From: Darksidea phi
Lineage: Eukaryota; Ascomycota; Dothideomycetes; Pleosporales; Lentitheciaceae
Reading direction: 5' to 3'
DNA length: 64,000 nucleotides
Assembly (NCBI GenBank): GCA_030770425.1
Contig: JASJFT010000150.1
Span: 1-64,000, forward strand
Shown: piece after piece, positions 31,253 to 41,905 of the stretch
How the letters are laid out: each line of letters begins with the position of its first letter
Position numbering within the stretch: position 1 is the stretch's first letter
The notes under the pieces: generated by a model
What the model saw: the letters and a program-made list of their open reading frames with translations, nothing else
Told to the model about the DNA's origin: nothing
The model's database searches: none
Program-made: the position numbers and the translations under genes

Positions 31253-32909
31253 TCAATCAACATAGTGTTCCGAAGGGCCGTCCTCTATCCGTGAAGAGTC
31301 GGAAAGAGGCGGTGATGGCGGCTGTCGAATAACGAGGTAGTCGCGCTCTCGCTTGGGTCCTGGTAGATCATCGAAGCCATCACGCGACCGTTTCCTGGTC
31401 GGTGAAGTTCCCGGTGATCTATTTTCCGACGTACTAATTGGAAGATGGATATCGTCGATCCTTCGTTGCGAGACTCTCTCCTCTATTCTCTTCTTCAAAA
31501 ACTTCTTCCATTGCGCTATTGCAAACATCGCCAATGCCGCACATCCGAAATGCGTGGTGCGTGCTGGCTTGATACCCAGCCAGTCAATCCGACGTAGACC
31601 AACGAGTGCCTTTTTGTTGAACGCTTTAGAGAGGTTCATAGTCAGGAACTCGATCTGCTGTTGGTTGAGGGTCTCGTCTCGCAGAGCAAAGCGAAGAGTT
31701 AGATATCCGCGAGGCGGCTGGGGGAGACTGGGCAACTGCCGTTGCTGGTTCTGCTTGACAGGTGCAAGGCGGATGTGGCGCTCGTGGTTCTGTAATCGAA
31801 ACCATAGCTGCGATGGTGTGTCGTACCGTCTTCTGTCTAGTAAGATCCTCTGGTTGAGATGAAAAGTCGTGAAAGGTCGGTCTCCGAATTGATCGAGCAG
31901 CTCATTCATGGCGTCGATCAGAGCACGTGTGAAAGAATTGTTGCCCGGAGCCGCCGTTGTTGCATTTATAGCACATGCCGATAATAACTCGAATGTCCGT
32001 GTCTCGTCTTTGCCTGACTTTGCAATGTTGCTAGAGTAGCAGGTATCCAAAATGGTTAATACATCACATTCCACCTCCTCTGCCTTCAGTAACTCTTCCA
32101 CTCTGTTCCAATTGCATCGAGCGATACCGTTGAAGCCTTTCTTGACCCTAGGGTTCAAACTGGCAGTCAACTCTAGATACTTATGATCCTCCCGGTACAC
32201 TCCATGTCCTGTGTAGTAGACGATCAGAAGATTGTTCGGTCCGTCATGCTTTTCGATGAATGCGCTCATATGCTTCGAAAGCTGATGCTGTGGCTTGCTG
32301 GAGACATTGAGCTCGATGGTTTCGGTTTCGAAGTGGAATCGATTGCGGAAAATGGCCTCGAGTTCTTTTGCCTGTGATATTGTTAGTCTCGTGGCAAGGT
32401 CAAGGGTAGCAGGATGCGCTATACCTCTTCACCTGTCTTCAATTCATCTAGTTCATCCTGCCACTTACACAGTAATACTGCTACTTTGACGTATCCATCT
32501 GGCAAATCCATATTCTTTGCAATTGCTTCATCCCACCACCTAAATGTAGAGACACACAAAGTTAGTAAGGCTCATCAAACGAGTGCCAGTGTCCATTCTC
32601 TTAGACTAGAGGCAGGTTTGTCTTGGAGACCACAACGCTGGCACAACGCAGTGTGTACCGCAAAGTTACGTACATCTGCATTTCGGCAGCGCGCTCGCGA
32701 TTCGCGACATCCTCAGGGGCCGAGCTGGTATCTTGTACTAAGCTCGAATCTTCCGGCCCGTCCCTTTCCTGGACCGAGGCATCCTCAATCGACTGGATCT
32801 GTATATTAGCATGGAACACTTTGTCTCTCAAGGCGTTCGAAGCCCGCGGCGTGATCTCGGTCTCCATGGCGTCAACGAGGCGCGAAGGTGCGTGGAAACG
32901 CAGGGCCAT
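31253..32909 (-). CDS. Caspase-domain (C14) protein with non-canonical catalytic motifs
   Basis: Three exons: 32909-32674, 32539-32425 and 32371-31253; introns 134 and 53 bp. Product 489 aa. The caspase-fold core starts around residue 95 (DGYVKVAVLLCKW) and contains the catalytic pair His173 in YYTGHG and Cys228 in ILDTCYSSN. Classical fungal metacaspases carry SGHG and DSCHSG-type motifs and a Pro/Gln-rich prodomain; neither is present here. The first about 85 residues are hydrophilic, and the C-terminal region is disordered with a basic stretch (PTRKRSRDGF, GPKRERD) that could direct nuclear import. It is probably an orphan caspase-like protease; substrate and role are unknown. Splice joins were set by frame continuity. 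Confidence 0.8.
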
Positions 32910-33420
32910 TGCTCAAGAAGGCCACAAGGCTTTAAGGATGGAGGGGCGTTCGCAGGAGCGCCCCTTTCCTACCCACTAGTTCACCTGTTCGGCCCCCATG
33001 CGTGGAAGGACGGCGTACCGTGACCCATGGAGATATCAAAAGGAGTTTAGCATGATGACTAAGACGCCCAAATTTGTTGGGGGCCAAAACATTTATCAAG
33101 CCTCTCACCGCATTCAAGCTGGCGCGGCAGGCGTGGATAGTACGAGTTTTCAAGCGAAGATTAAGCATCTGTCATGATGCTATTATTACTATGGGGGCGG
33201 AAACTAAGTGGCCCACCGGGCGCTGCGGCTATGCACAGTCGCTTCAGCCTCATTAAGGTCACATTCGAAGGGGCTTCGAAGGCAGCACTTAGGAGGCCGG
33301 CTGCAGGGTCGCTGTATATCAACAGCGATAGCCTTCTCCTCGTCAACTCACACCAACAAGGCTGTCAAATCACATCTACATTCCGTCTCATTCTGATTGT
33401 TGCCCTACATCCTGAATACG
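32910..33420. other. Divergent intergenic region
   Basis: 511 bp between the caspase-like gene and the small three-exon gene. No specific elements recognised. Confidence 0.4.
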
Positions 33421-33882
33421 ATGGCCGCAAACGACCTCCAGATCCAGCCGAGCCAGGATCAGCACGTATGTCCCCCGACGCGTTCAAGACATTACCATAT
33501 AAGGCTAACGAGGAGCTTCGTCTAGGTGGCGGAAACGGAGCTACCGAGCGACGATGTTCTGACAGAGGATGAGATAATAGAGAAGTCGACGGTGTATATT
33601 GACCCTATGGCCCCCGATGTAAGTTACGCCCCATCGCCACCCTCATATTCAGGCGATTGACTCGTTCCATCATAGCAATCTGGCCGCTTCCAGAAGGGCG
33701 ACGTGGTCCACATGGATGACGTCGAGGGCGGCATCCGCGCAAAAGGCACCTTCACGGTCGCTGAAGGACGCCGCCACCCTTCAGGTTCCTACTATGAGTA
33801 CCAGCTCATTGGTGCCGGCGGCAGCTCGTACAAGGACGGCGCCTGGATCCGCGAAAGGAAGTTGCGCAAGGAGAGCAGCTGA
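33421..33882 (+). CDS. Small conserved-looking protein, unknown
   Basis: Three exons: 33421-33465, 33526-33618 and 33676-33882, all phase 0, with introns of 60 and 57 bp showing GTATGT/CTAG and GTAAGT/ATAG ends. Product 114 aa, soluble, with no signal peptide. The N-terminal half is acidic (DDVLTEDEIIEK); the C-terminal half reads like a small beta-barrel, with RFQKGDVVHM, GTFTVAEG, YEYQLIGAGG and DGAWIRERKLR suggesting an SH3/Tudor-like fold. I do not recognise a named family. The three-exon structure with clean splice sites argues that it is real. Confidence 0.75.
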
Positions 33883-34193
33883 AATGCTGTGGCGGAGCAG
33901 GCATGTGGCACACGCGTTATTAGGTAGCCGCGTATTGATTGGATATTGTAGCGTTTGGGTGCTTGCGGAGGGATTATCACCGGTCGGCGCGCCGGGGTGG
34001 TGTACCAAGTCTTTCTTGCCTTCACACTTACATAGGGCCTCCTTCACCCGTCACATTCACGACAGAGTGTCAAGCCACTTCTCGTTCTATCAAATGCCCG
34101 TTTAAATTCGTACATTTCCCCCCTGCTTCTCTACCTGGGGTAGATTTTGGTTTTGTGCGCCGGTCGCGCTCGGGCCCAGCCTTCAGCCCTCAA
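33883..34193. other. Short intergenic region
   Basis: 311 bp between the small gene and the DUF6594 gene. Nothing specific seen. Confidence 0.4.
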
Positions 34194-35745
34194 ATGGCCC
34201 CCGCCCGCACCATGACGGGGGACACGGTCGTCGGTGAGCTCGAGAAGAGAACGCAACTACCCGCGTCGCCTACGAACACGGACGACACCCTAAGAGGAGA
34301 TGCCATCATTGAAATCGGGGAGGAGAACGGTGCCTCAACCACACGTCCTTCGTTGGACTTGCGCTCATCGGTAAACGAAATGCCTGCACAGCCTCGTAGG
34401 TGATCCATGATACCCATGGCCGCCCCCAAATCCCGCAGATGTTCACCGCGGTACCTTGTAGTATCTACAAGATGAGACGCTTAAATATTTGGTCTTAATT
34501 ACCCAAAGCTTTGGTGTGGGGTCGATTGTGGAAAACACGTGCGCCGTGCAGAGCCGGTGCAGCCATGCTGAGACATATCCAGATCACGAAAAGAAACGAC
34601 CGACGTTCCTCCGCCGAGTAACTGGCTCCTTCAAAACCGAAGACCCCGTCTCCGTCACCGAGACAAGTACCCGAACGCGTAAGCCGACCAATCATCCCAC
34701 CTGCCACCTCCCACTTACTCATCCATATCAGTTGAAAACACGCCAAACGGCTTCCCCCGTCTCGCTGCCTTCCAATCCAGCGAAGCAAACTTCTCCCTCT
34801 ACCGTTCATTCAGTTACCTCCATTCTCGCATCCTACTAGACCTGCAAGATGAGATCACTGCTCTAGAAAAGGAACTTGATAAAATCGACTGGGATGACCT
34901 CGACGATAATCCGGACCGGCTTCGTTCACGTGAAATCGACGTCGATGCAGCTGCTTGTGAAGGCGATGACGTCCGGAACCGCCGGGTGATCTTGAGAGAG
35001 ATTAGAGTGAAGTTGATGGAGTATGACGAAGTACTTATTAAAGCAAGGACACTGGAAAGTTTCCAGAAACCGAGTGATCGAGACTACCGCAGTCTCCGCC
35101 GCTATCACCACAACACCAAACCACTAATGGATGCCGAAATGGACTCAGTACGCAGCAAAGAAGACACTGTCTCCCTCCGCTCAGGACGCGAATGGGCCAC
35201 CTTCGATGGAGGCGTTGAAACCATGATCGGGCAAGTCGACCACTGGCTTAAAGTGGTCTTCAGATGCAAGGAGCCGCCATTACAAGTATATTTACTTTTC
35301 AAGGGACGCATGACAGGTAACGACTAACGCCGAGCAGAAATACTTTCGCACCCCCGAACTCCGCGCCAAAACAAGAAATAGTTACATATCCTTCTACAGC
35401 TCCGCTCGCATCGACAAGCTCATCAACATTCTCATCACCTTTGTCATTTTCATCCTGCTCATAGTCCCGGTGGTTACAATGTATCAGCTCACATCGACCA
35501 CTTCGCACACCTCCGACTCTATCTCGCCCGCCAACTCCACCGTTACTTCTAGCGCAAGCGCAACAGACACCAACACACGAAACACAATTAATGCGGTTGG
35601 TGTACTTATAGTATTTACGCTTCTCTTCAGTGCAACGATGTCACTGTTAACGAAAGCGGCGAGACATGAGCTGTTTGCTGCTAGTGCAGCTTATTGTGCT
35701 ATTTTGATCGTTTTCATTGGAAATTTTACAGGGCCTGGTAATTAG
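34194..35745 (+). CDS. DUF6594 membrane protein
   Basis: Likely four exons: 34194-34399, about 34509-34678, 34732-35285 and 35338-35745; about 445 aa. The last three exons are well supported; the join between the first two is not, because the acceptor could be at 34508 or 34553. The DUF6594 opening PNGFPRLAAFQSSEANF-SLYR and the LQDEI-TALEKELDKID segment are clear, followed by a conserved helical middle. Three membrane helices sit at the C terminus (INILITFVIFILLIVPVV; INAVGVLIVFTLLF; AAYCAILIVFIGNF), with a Ser/Thr-rich loop between the first two. This fungal family is often found beside heterokaryon-incompatibility genes; its function is unknown. Confidence 0.8.
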
Positions 35746-36560
35746 TATCATTTATGAAGTAATGAATATCGGAAATTCCACAAGCTATGCGTGTTCAATG
35801 TGCCCCGTGAAGTAGTCAGTCATGGCAGTCGAACGCGTCTAATATTAAGTAGTAGCCATGTCTGAGTTGCGTCGGAAAGCCTATTTAAACTTAATATACT
35901 ATCGCGGTCCAGGTATAGCACCTCTACTGTGTACAAACTCCTACTGTGTTTCGTGCGGACCTTACAAAAAAGACTCCCACTGTGCAAATCCAAAACAAAT
36001 ACTATGCTAGTCCAGGCCGAGGGATGTGCAGATAGCTTACTGCGATGGACGAGATGGTCAGCGGAACTTATGTACCGCACTCTGAATGCAAACATAGAAA
36101 AAAACGCCTAGTATTCGACCATCGACATTTGTCATTTGAATTGAACGTAAGATCGCAATACGCCCAGTTCCTACTAAGGTCGTATCGATCCTTATTCGTA
36201 GACACGACTAGCTCACTGAAACTGAGGTTGAACCGGTGGCAATTTCGAGCAGATGTTGCAACTAATCGGAATCTTCGCAACGGTATGTGACTTATTTACC
36301 AAATCGCACACTATTCGCACACGGTGGCATTGGACGTACGAAACTCAGAATTGAAACTCACAACTGATCCTGCTTCACTCCCTGCCAAAAAAAAATAGAG
36401 AAACTTGTGCTGGTGTCAGCAACGCCCACGTGACATTCCAACCCCTCCAGGCTTGCACAGGAACGCCACAGCGCCACAGCGTATCGATAGGGCTCGATAT
36501 TTAGACTTCCCCGCCAAAACAGGCCGCGTCGTCAAATTTCTTGCGACAACAAATTCCGAC
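35746..36560. other. Intergenic stretch with one copy of a dispersed repeat
   Basis: 815 bp with no gene. It contains the forward copy of an 80-bp repeat found again at 43923-44002. Confidence 0.6.
35912..35991 (+). repeat. Dispersed 80-bp repeat, copy A
   Basis: Begins GGTATAGCACCTCTACTG. About 75 of 80 bases match the reverse complement of 43923-44002, with the first 58 or so identical. Probably a fragment of a mobile element. Confidence 0.9.
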
Positions 36561-37913
36561 ATGCCGCCCTACGACAGCGATAGCTCGGACGAGGGCGGGG
36601 ACTATACCGAAACGAATGTTTTGCTAGGTTACGCATCGAAGGAAGCTTCCGGCGACAACGTATCTCACCTCGGCGGCCATCCTGTTGGTTCCCAATGGCA
36701 CCTCGTGGTCACAGGCTGCTAATATTGACGGCAGACATGGATAGACGACAAAACTGCCCCCTGCGGCACGTTGGCTAGATGCAAGGTCTGCAATGGCCTT
36801 CTCACCCTCCTTCTTGAACTCAACGGCGATTTGCCCGAACACTTCCCCGCCCACGAGAGACGATTATATGTTTGGGGCTGTAAGCGAAAGACATGTAGGA
36901 GGAAAGAGGGGAGCATGCGGAGTATACGTGGGGTGCGGGTCCTGAAAGAATCGGGGAACAAGGCAGCTATGAAGGTCGAAAAGCAGAAAGTCGAGCTGGA
37001 AGCAAAACCACAACCACAGCTGGGAGAATCGCTATTCGGTGTGAAGAACCACACAAGTACCACAACGGCGGCGAATCCTTTTGCGAACCCGTTCTCTTCG
37101 AATGGGCCCGTTAAAGTGGCTACAAACGTGTTTGCTTCTTCGGCTGCTGCTCCAGCTGCGAATCCATTCGCCTCTGCGACGCCTACGGTTCAGATCACGA
37201 CCGAGGACAAGACCGACAAAGCATCGACAACACTCCCAGAAACTTTTGCCTCCAAGGCTCGCATCTCTTCACCCTCATCAACAACACGACCCACCCGTCC
37301 CCACGAACTATGGCCAGCCGAATCTGCCTTTCCAGCGCCATATCCCCGATACTACCTTGACGCCGAATATGAAACACTGGACGCGCCCTCAGAACCTCAG
37401 ATACCAGAAAACGCGCGAATGGACGTCGACACAGGTGGGAACAGTGGAGGCGGAAAAGAGGATAGTGAAATTTTCGAGAGCTCCCTCGACAAGACGTTCC
37501 AAAAATTTGCCGACCGTGTAGGGCAGAACCCGGAACAGGTCATACGCTATGAGTTCAAAGGGAAGCCGTTGCTTTACAGCGATAGTGATAGCGTGGGCAG
37601 GCTTCTCGCAGTTCACTCGGAGAACGCAGTGTCCTCGAATGTGAAGGTCAAGACGAATGGGTCAAGAGGCGGAGCTGGGATGACGCGATGCTCTAACTGC
37701 GGTGCTGATAGGGTGTTTGAGGTGCAATTGATGCCTCATGCTATCACTGAACTGGAAGCAGATGAAATCGGTATCGATGGGATGGAGTGGGGGACTATCC
37801 TGGTTGGAGTTTGCAGCAAGGACTGCAAGCCAATCGATGTCTCAGAGGGTGAGGTCGGATATTTGGAGGAGTGGACTGGCGTGCAGTGGGAGGAGGTTAC
37901 GTCGAAGAGGTGA
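36561..37913 (+). CDS. PDCD2 / Tsr4 family ribosome-assembly chaperone
   Basis: Two exons, 36561-36683 and 36735-37913, with a 51-bp intron (GTTGGT...GGCAG) joining HLGGHP to TWIDDKTAP. Product 433 aa. The N-terminal module has NVLLGYASKE, then a zinc-binding block CKVCNGLLTLLLELNG with WGCKRKTCRRKEGS. The C-terminal PDCD2_C domain has PEQVIRYEFKGKPLLYSD, TRCSNCGADRVFEVQLMP and a WGTILVGVCSKDC end. In between is a long low-complexity linker with NPFANPF repeats. Yeast Tsr4 is a cytosolic co-translational chaperone of ribosomal protein uS5 (Rps2) needed for 40S production, and the domain order here matches. Confidence 0.9.
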
Positions 37914-38527
37914 TGAGGGTGAAGCAGATGTACATTTCGCCATCGGGAGAGCAGTATCAACCCTCCAATGCTAACTGGTCGAGTGGGACACTTGAGGAAT
38001 TACGAGGCTAGTTGCTCCATTCATTCGCCTCCTTTTGATTCGCTAGAATTCTTCCATGTCAACGCTGAGCCTCAATATTCTTTGAAACATTGTCGTCCAG
38101 TCGATGGGAGGAAGAAGGAAAATTGTCCGGCCGTGTCTCCGCGCTAGCACAATCACAACTAGCGCGATTCTTAGCTTCATCCTTCCTACCTTTTCTGGAC
38201 GATCTCATTGGGCCGCAGTCAGATTCCACGACCAACAACAACGAGCGTCTTGCACAACGGGTATCAGCACGCTCCTCTATGCTTGTGGCCACCTCCTTTC
38301 TTCGACTTGATGTTTACCTGCAGCCAGACATGAGCAGCGCACAGTGCACATGTGCAAGTATGGAGCTTGGACACAGTATCTGTGCACGGTACATAGTAGG
38401 TGTAAACAGGGAGAGCTGATGGTTGATACGATGCGTTTCCAAGCTTCATATAGCTCGCGATCAACCCCATGCATCACTTCACCGTTCTTCCCCTACCTCG
38501 AGTTGCAGTCCGTCCTTGGACCTCAAA
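37914..38527. other. Intergenic stretch
   Basis: 614 bp between Tsr4 and a small secreted protein. No gene or repeat recognised. Confidence 0.4.
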
Positions 38528-39094
38528 ATGCGCGCCACAGCATCCCTCTTCTCAATACTCTCAACCCTAGCGTTCTCCAATGTCCTAGCATCCACGCCCA
38601 ACACGCGCGCATGCACGAACGCTATTTCAAACCCGTCCTTTGAATCCTCCCTCCTCTCCCCTTGGACCAGCTCGGCAACCGGTTCCTGGGCCAGCCGGTC
38701 CGTTCTGGAAGCCCCCGCGTACGCCAACGCCCACTCAGGCGCCTATTTGTTCCATGGGCAGCACAACAGTACCAACGCCTCTACAATAACCCTCTCGCAG
38801 ACCGACATACACGTGCCTGCGGGAAGGAAAGTCGAATGCTCGGCTTGGGTGTACGCGGGAGGGGACATGGGGGAGCGGGGGAGGGTGGGATTTGATGTAT
38901 TCTTGGATGGGATGTGGTGTGGAGCTGCTGAAGTGAGGGCTGGAGGTGGAGCTGGATGGAGGAGGGTCGGGAACGCGGTGGTGGTGCAAGGGGATGTGCA
39001 TATACTGGCGATTGTGGCCATGGCGGACGCGGTGGGGGAGATGGGGACGGGCATTGAGGTTGGGATTGACGATGTGTGGGTTGGGTGGTGTTGA
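38528..39094 (+). CDS. Small secreted protein with a carbohydrate-binding-like fold
   Basis: Single exon, 188 aa. The signal peptide spans about residues 1-21 (MRATASLFSILSTLAFSNVLA). The mature protein opens with ISNPSFESSLLSPWT, the usual start of CBM4/9-like or discoidin-like jelly-roll modules, has several N-x-S/T sequons and ends with the matching strand EVGIDDVWVGW. One module only, no catalytic domain. Extracellular carbohydrate binding is a fold-based inference. The second half is unusually Gly/Val-rich. Confidence 0.7.
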   Translation: MRATASLFSILSTLAFSNVLASTPNTRACTNAISNPSFESSLLSPWTSSATGSWASRSVLEAPAYANAHSGAYLFHGQHNSTNASTITLSQTDIHVPAGRKVECSAWVYAGGDMGERGRVGFDVFLDGMWCGAAEVRAGGGAGWRRVGNAVVVQGDVHILAIVAMADAVGEMGTGIEVGIDDVWVGWC

Positions 39095-39267
39095 CGCGGC
39101 GCTTAGCAGCCCGGTTTTTGGGAGGGCTGATATCATTCGGCAGTCAAGATGATGCAATGTACTTGTACACGGCGCGACGGTAGCGGCATAGAAAGGAAGC
39201 GTCGAATCGAGGGCTACCGGTATTGTACCATGTGCAAGTCGGATCGAACACCTCAAGCTGGGCAAGC

Positions 39268-41193
39268 ATGGGCAAATATCGCTCCCGCAGCGGCTGGTAA
39301 GAGGAGCCCCAAACAGAACACGTGATCGGGGTCGGCAGCTAACGGTCCTGTGCAGTCAAACGTGCCGGCAGCGGAGGGTCAAATGTGAGTATGGGCACGT
39401 GACCAGGGCACGTGACCAGGGCCAGTCCTGGCGGCCCGCACGCCTCAACACCAACACTGAGTTGCTGAGTGTCAACATCTGATTAAATCAACGGTAGGCG
39501 ACGAGGTGCGGCCGGTGTGCGGGCAGTGCAGCAAGAAGGCGCGCGACTGCCGGTGGGAGTCGGCGCATGCACACTTCCGCGGCTACCAGGCGTCGCATTC
39601 GTCGGAGACGACGCCCGGCGGCATCGCCCAGGACCAGGATCATGACGAAGATCGCCACCATCACCATCATCATGACCATGACCACCACCACGACCACCAC
39701 CACGAGCATGACCACCACCACGAGCATGACCACCACCACGACCACGACCACTACCATCACCACCACGCCCAAGATCCCGGTCCCGACCCTGGCCACGATG
39801 ACAGTCGGCCTGAGCTGGGTTTGTCTAATCCAAGCACAAGCACTAATGTCACCTCCCCCGCCGCGAGCACCAGCACCAGCGGTGGCGGCGTCTCCCTCTC
39901 CCTCTCCCTCTCTATCCCACTCCCCCGCTCTGAGGCGCTGCCCACGAACGAGCCCAAGTCGCTCTCCAAGAACGAGGCCTACCTGGTGGGCTGGTACGTC
40001 GCGCAGCTCGGCCGCTGGCTCGACGGCACCGATGCCGCCCGCCAGTTCACCCTGCGCGTGCCCGTGCGGGCCAAACACTGTCCCATTCTCCTCCACGCCA
40101 TCCGCTCCCTCGCCGCACGCCATCTCGGCGACACGGCCGCTGTCAACGATGCCTATGAGCGCTGCATCACCCTCCTCATCGAGCGCCTGGCCCTAAACAT
40201 CGCCACCTACGACAGCGACCTGCTCTGTGCCATTGTCATCCTGCACTTCTTCGAGCAGCTCCGCGCCCCGTCCGACACCACGCTCGAAAACGAGCAGCAT
40301 CTAACGGGCAGCTCCGCCATCCTGCGCGCCTCGCAAAGCCGTACCGTCGACCCCTCGGCCCCGACCCTGCGCGAGGCCGCCTTCTGGATATACGTCCGCC
40401 AGTGTCTGTCCAAGTCGTCCATAGACCAGCAGCCGCCCAACATCGACTTCTCGCTGAGCCTGTATCCGGAGCCCTCGTCCATGCACGACCACCACCCTTT
40501 AGCCCAACTGAGGCTGGAGACGGCCTGGGCTAATCAAATAGTCTGGCACTGTGCCTGCATCCTCAACTTCTGTTTCGACCAGAGCCAGCCACGTGAGCGC
40601 ACGCACAGGATGGGACTGTGGCAGGAGCTGTGGGATCAAGTGGCCAAGTGGAAACGCGAGCGCCCGATCAGTTTTGATCCCCTATGGTATGGCCACGCTG
40701 ACACGGGCAGTACCTTTCCGGAAATGCTTTTCGCTGCTGACGGTCACGGTACATTCCCCCCTTCCTGCTCCGTCGGCGTGCGGTACAGTGTCGACTGACC
40801 GTGCTAGTGGTGGCATTCGCCTACTTTCATTTCTCGTGCATTCTACTTCTGGCTTACAAGCCAGGGCCCAAGTTCGCTCTCCGCAGTGTGCAGGGCAAGC
40901 TGTCGGCAGCAGATGCATGTTCACCCCTGTTCCGCGAAAAGACTCATTGCTGATTTCAACAGACCCAGATCCTCGAGCACGCCCGTGAAATATGCGGCAG
41001 TTGCAAGAGCTCGCCGTCAAATGTTGCCAACCTGATGATTCTCTGTCACACCATCTTCATATGGGGGCCCTTGCTGTCTAATGCTGCCGAACGAGAAGAG
41101 GTAATAGAGCTGCTTGCCACTCTCCAACAAAACCACAAATGGCCGACCGCGTGGATCATTCGAGCCCTCACGGCCGAATGGGGCATGGACTAA
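39268..41193 (+). CDS. Zn(II)2Cys6 transcription factor with a His/Asp-rich block (Fungal_trans_2)
   Basis: Five exons: 39268-39296, 39356-39384, 39498-40748, 40808-40914 and 40963-41193. Product 548 aa. Two 29-nt micro-exons plus the third exon rebuild the binuclear cluster: SGCQTCRQRRVKC then DEVRPVCGQC and DCRW. Residues 68-109 are 28 His in 42, alternating with Asp/Glu. The rest (EAYLVGWYVAQLGRWLDG, FTLRVPVRAKHCPILLHAI, CKSSPSNVANLMI, HTIFIWGPLL) is the Fungal_trans_2 effector domain. The intron 40915-40962 appears to use a GC donor (GCATGT...CAACAG). Intron 2 carries two CACGTG sites in a tandem 13-bp repeat. Target genes unknown; the adjacent AnmK-like gene is a possible one. Confidence 0.87.
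39393..39418. promoter_or_regulatory. Tandem 13-bp repeat with two CACGTG boxes in an intron
   Basis: GGGCACGTGACCA occurs twice in direct succession within intron 2 of the His-rich regulator. CACGTG is a bHLH-type binding core; a regulatory role is speculative. Confidence 0.35.
39641..39766 (+). repeat. CAC/GAC trinucleotide block encoding poly-His/Asp
   Basis: 126 bp of mostly CAC, CAT, GAC and GAG codons in frame with the Zn2Cys6 gene, with an internal reiterated unit (CACGAGCATGACCACCAC). It probably arose by replication slippage. Confidence 0.85.
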
Positions 41194-41905
41194 AACTTGC
41201 CAACATGCATGTATCTCCATTTCTTCTGTCGTTTTTTGCGGTTATGACCACACATTAATGGACCGAAAGTCGATCGGTTGCTGTGACGCCCAGTTCTTAT
41301 GCCAAGATCATAAAGTCTCTACATGTCAAAGTACGTGATTACATATCCGACGAAAAGTCCGCCAAGACTCACGCCTCGATACGAACTCGATACGAGTTGC
41401 ATCATGTTGAACTCGCCCCAGATGGCCCCACTGTGGTACCCAGCCATTTCGGATCTTGAGCCACTTCATTAAGGCTACGAACTCTGGCCATTCTCTTGCT
41501 ATGTGCTCTTGTTCACACAGAGTGCTACTCGATGCGCTATCAACGCACCTTGGCTAAGAGCTATGTAATCACCCACTGCTAACCTCGTGCCTTCAAGTTT
41601 TTATGTTTGTGAACGTTCTACAATTGTGGCCTGGTGCTGCAACCCACGGGCCGTATTTACACAGCACGAACCTTTTGGGAAACTCGAATCGAGTTTTCTG
41701 GATGGCTTCTGTCGCACGTGACCCCCATGCTCTCCAGTCGTTGCGCGCCCCGACACACACAGGTAATAGCTAAATCACGCTCGGCTTGTACCTTTACTTT
41801 CCGCCCCTGGAACGTTTTCCCGATAGTCCTATAATTCGAATATCTTCTCAAGAGCTCCGATGCACTCCATTACACTCCCACCACGAGCACCCGAGCCCAA
41901 CCGTG
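41194..41905. other. Intergenic region upstream of the AnmK-like gene
   Basis: 712 bp, no gene seen. The downstream reading frame stays open from 41786, but the start at 41906 is preferred. Confidence 0.4.

Noticed and set aside
860..32909. A linked cell-death system made of the HeLo protein, the DUF6594 protein and the caspase-like protein
   Set aside because: They are about 30 kb apart with many housekeeping genes between; nothing in the sequence links them.
39488..40123. 211-codon minus-strand frame with poly-Val, and a parallel plus-strand Thr-rich frame at 39567-40196
   Set aside because: Both are alternative readings of the CAC/GAC block and GC-rich exon of the Zn2Cys6 gene, whose zinc cluster and effector domain lie in the chosen frame.
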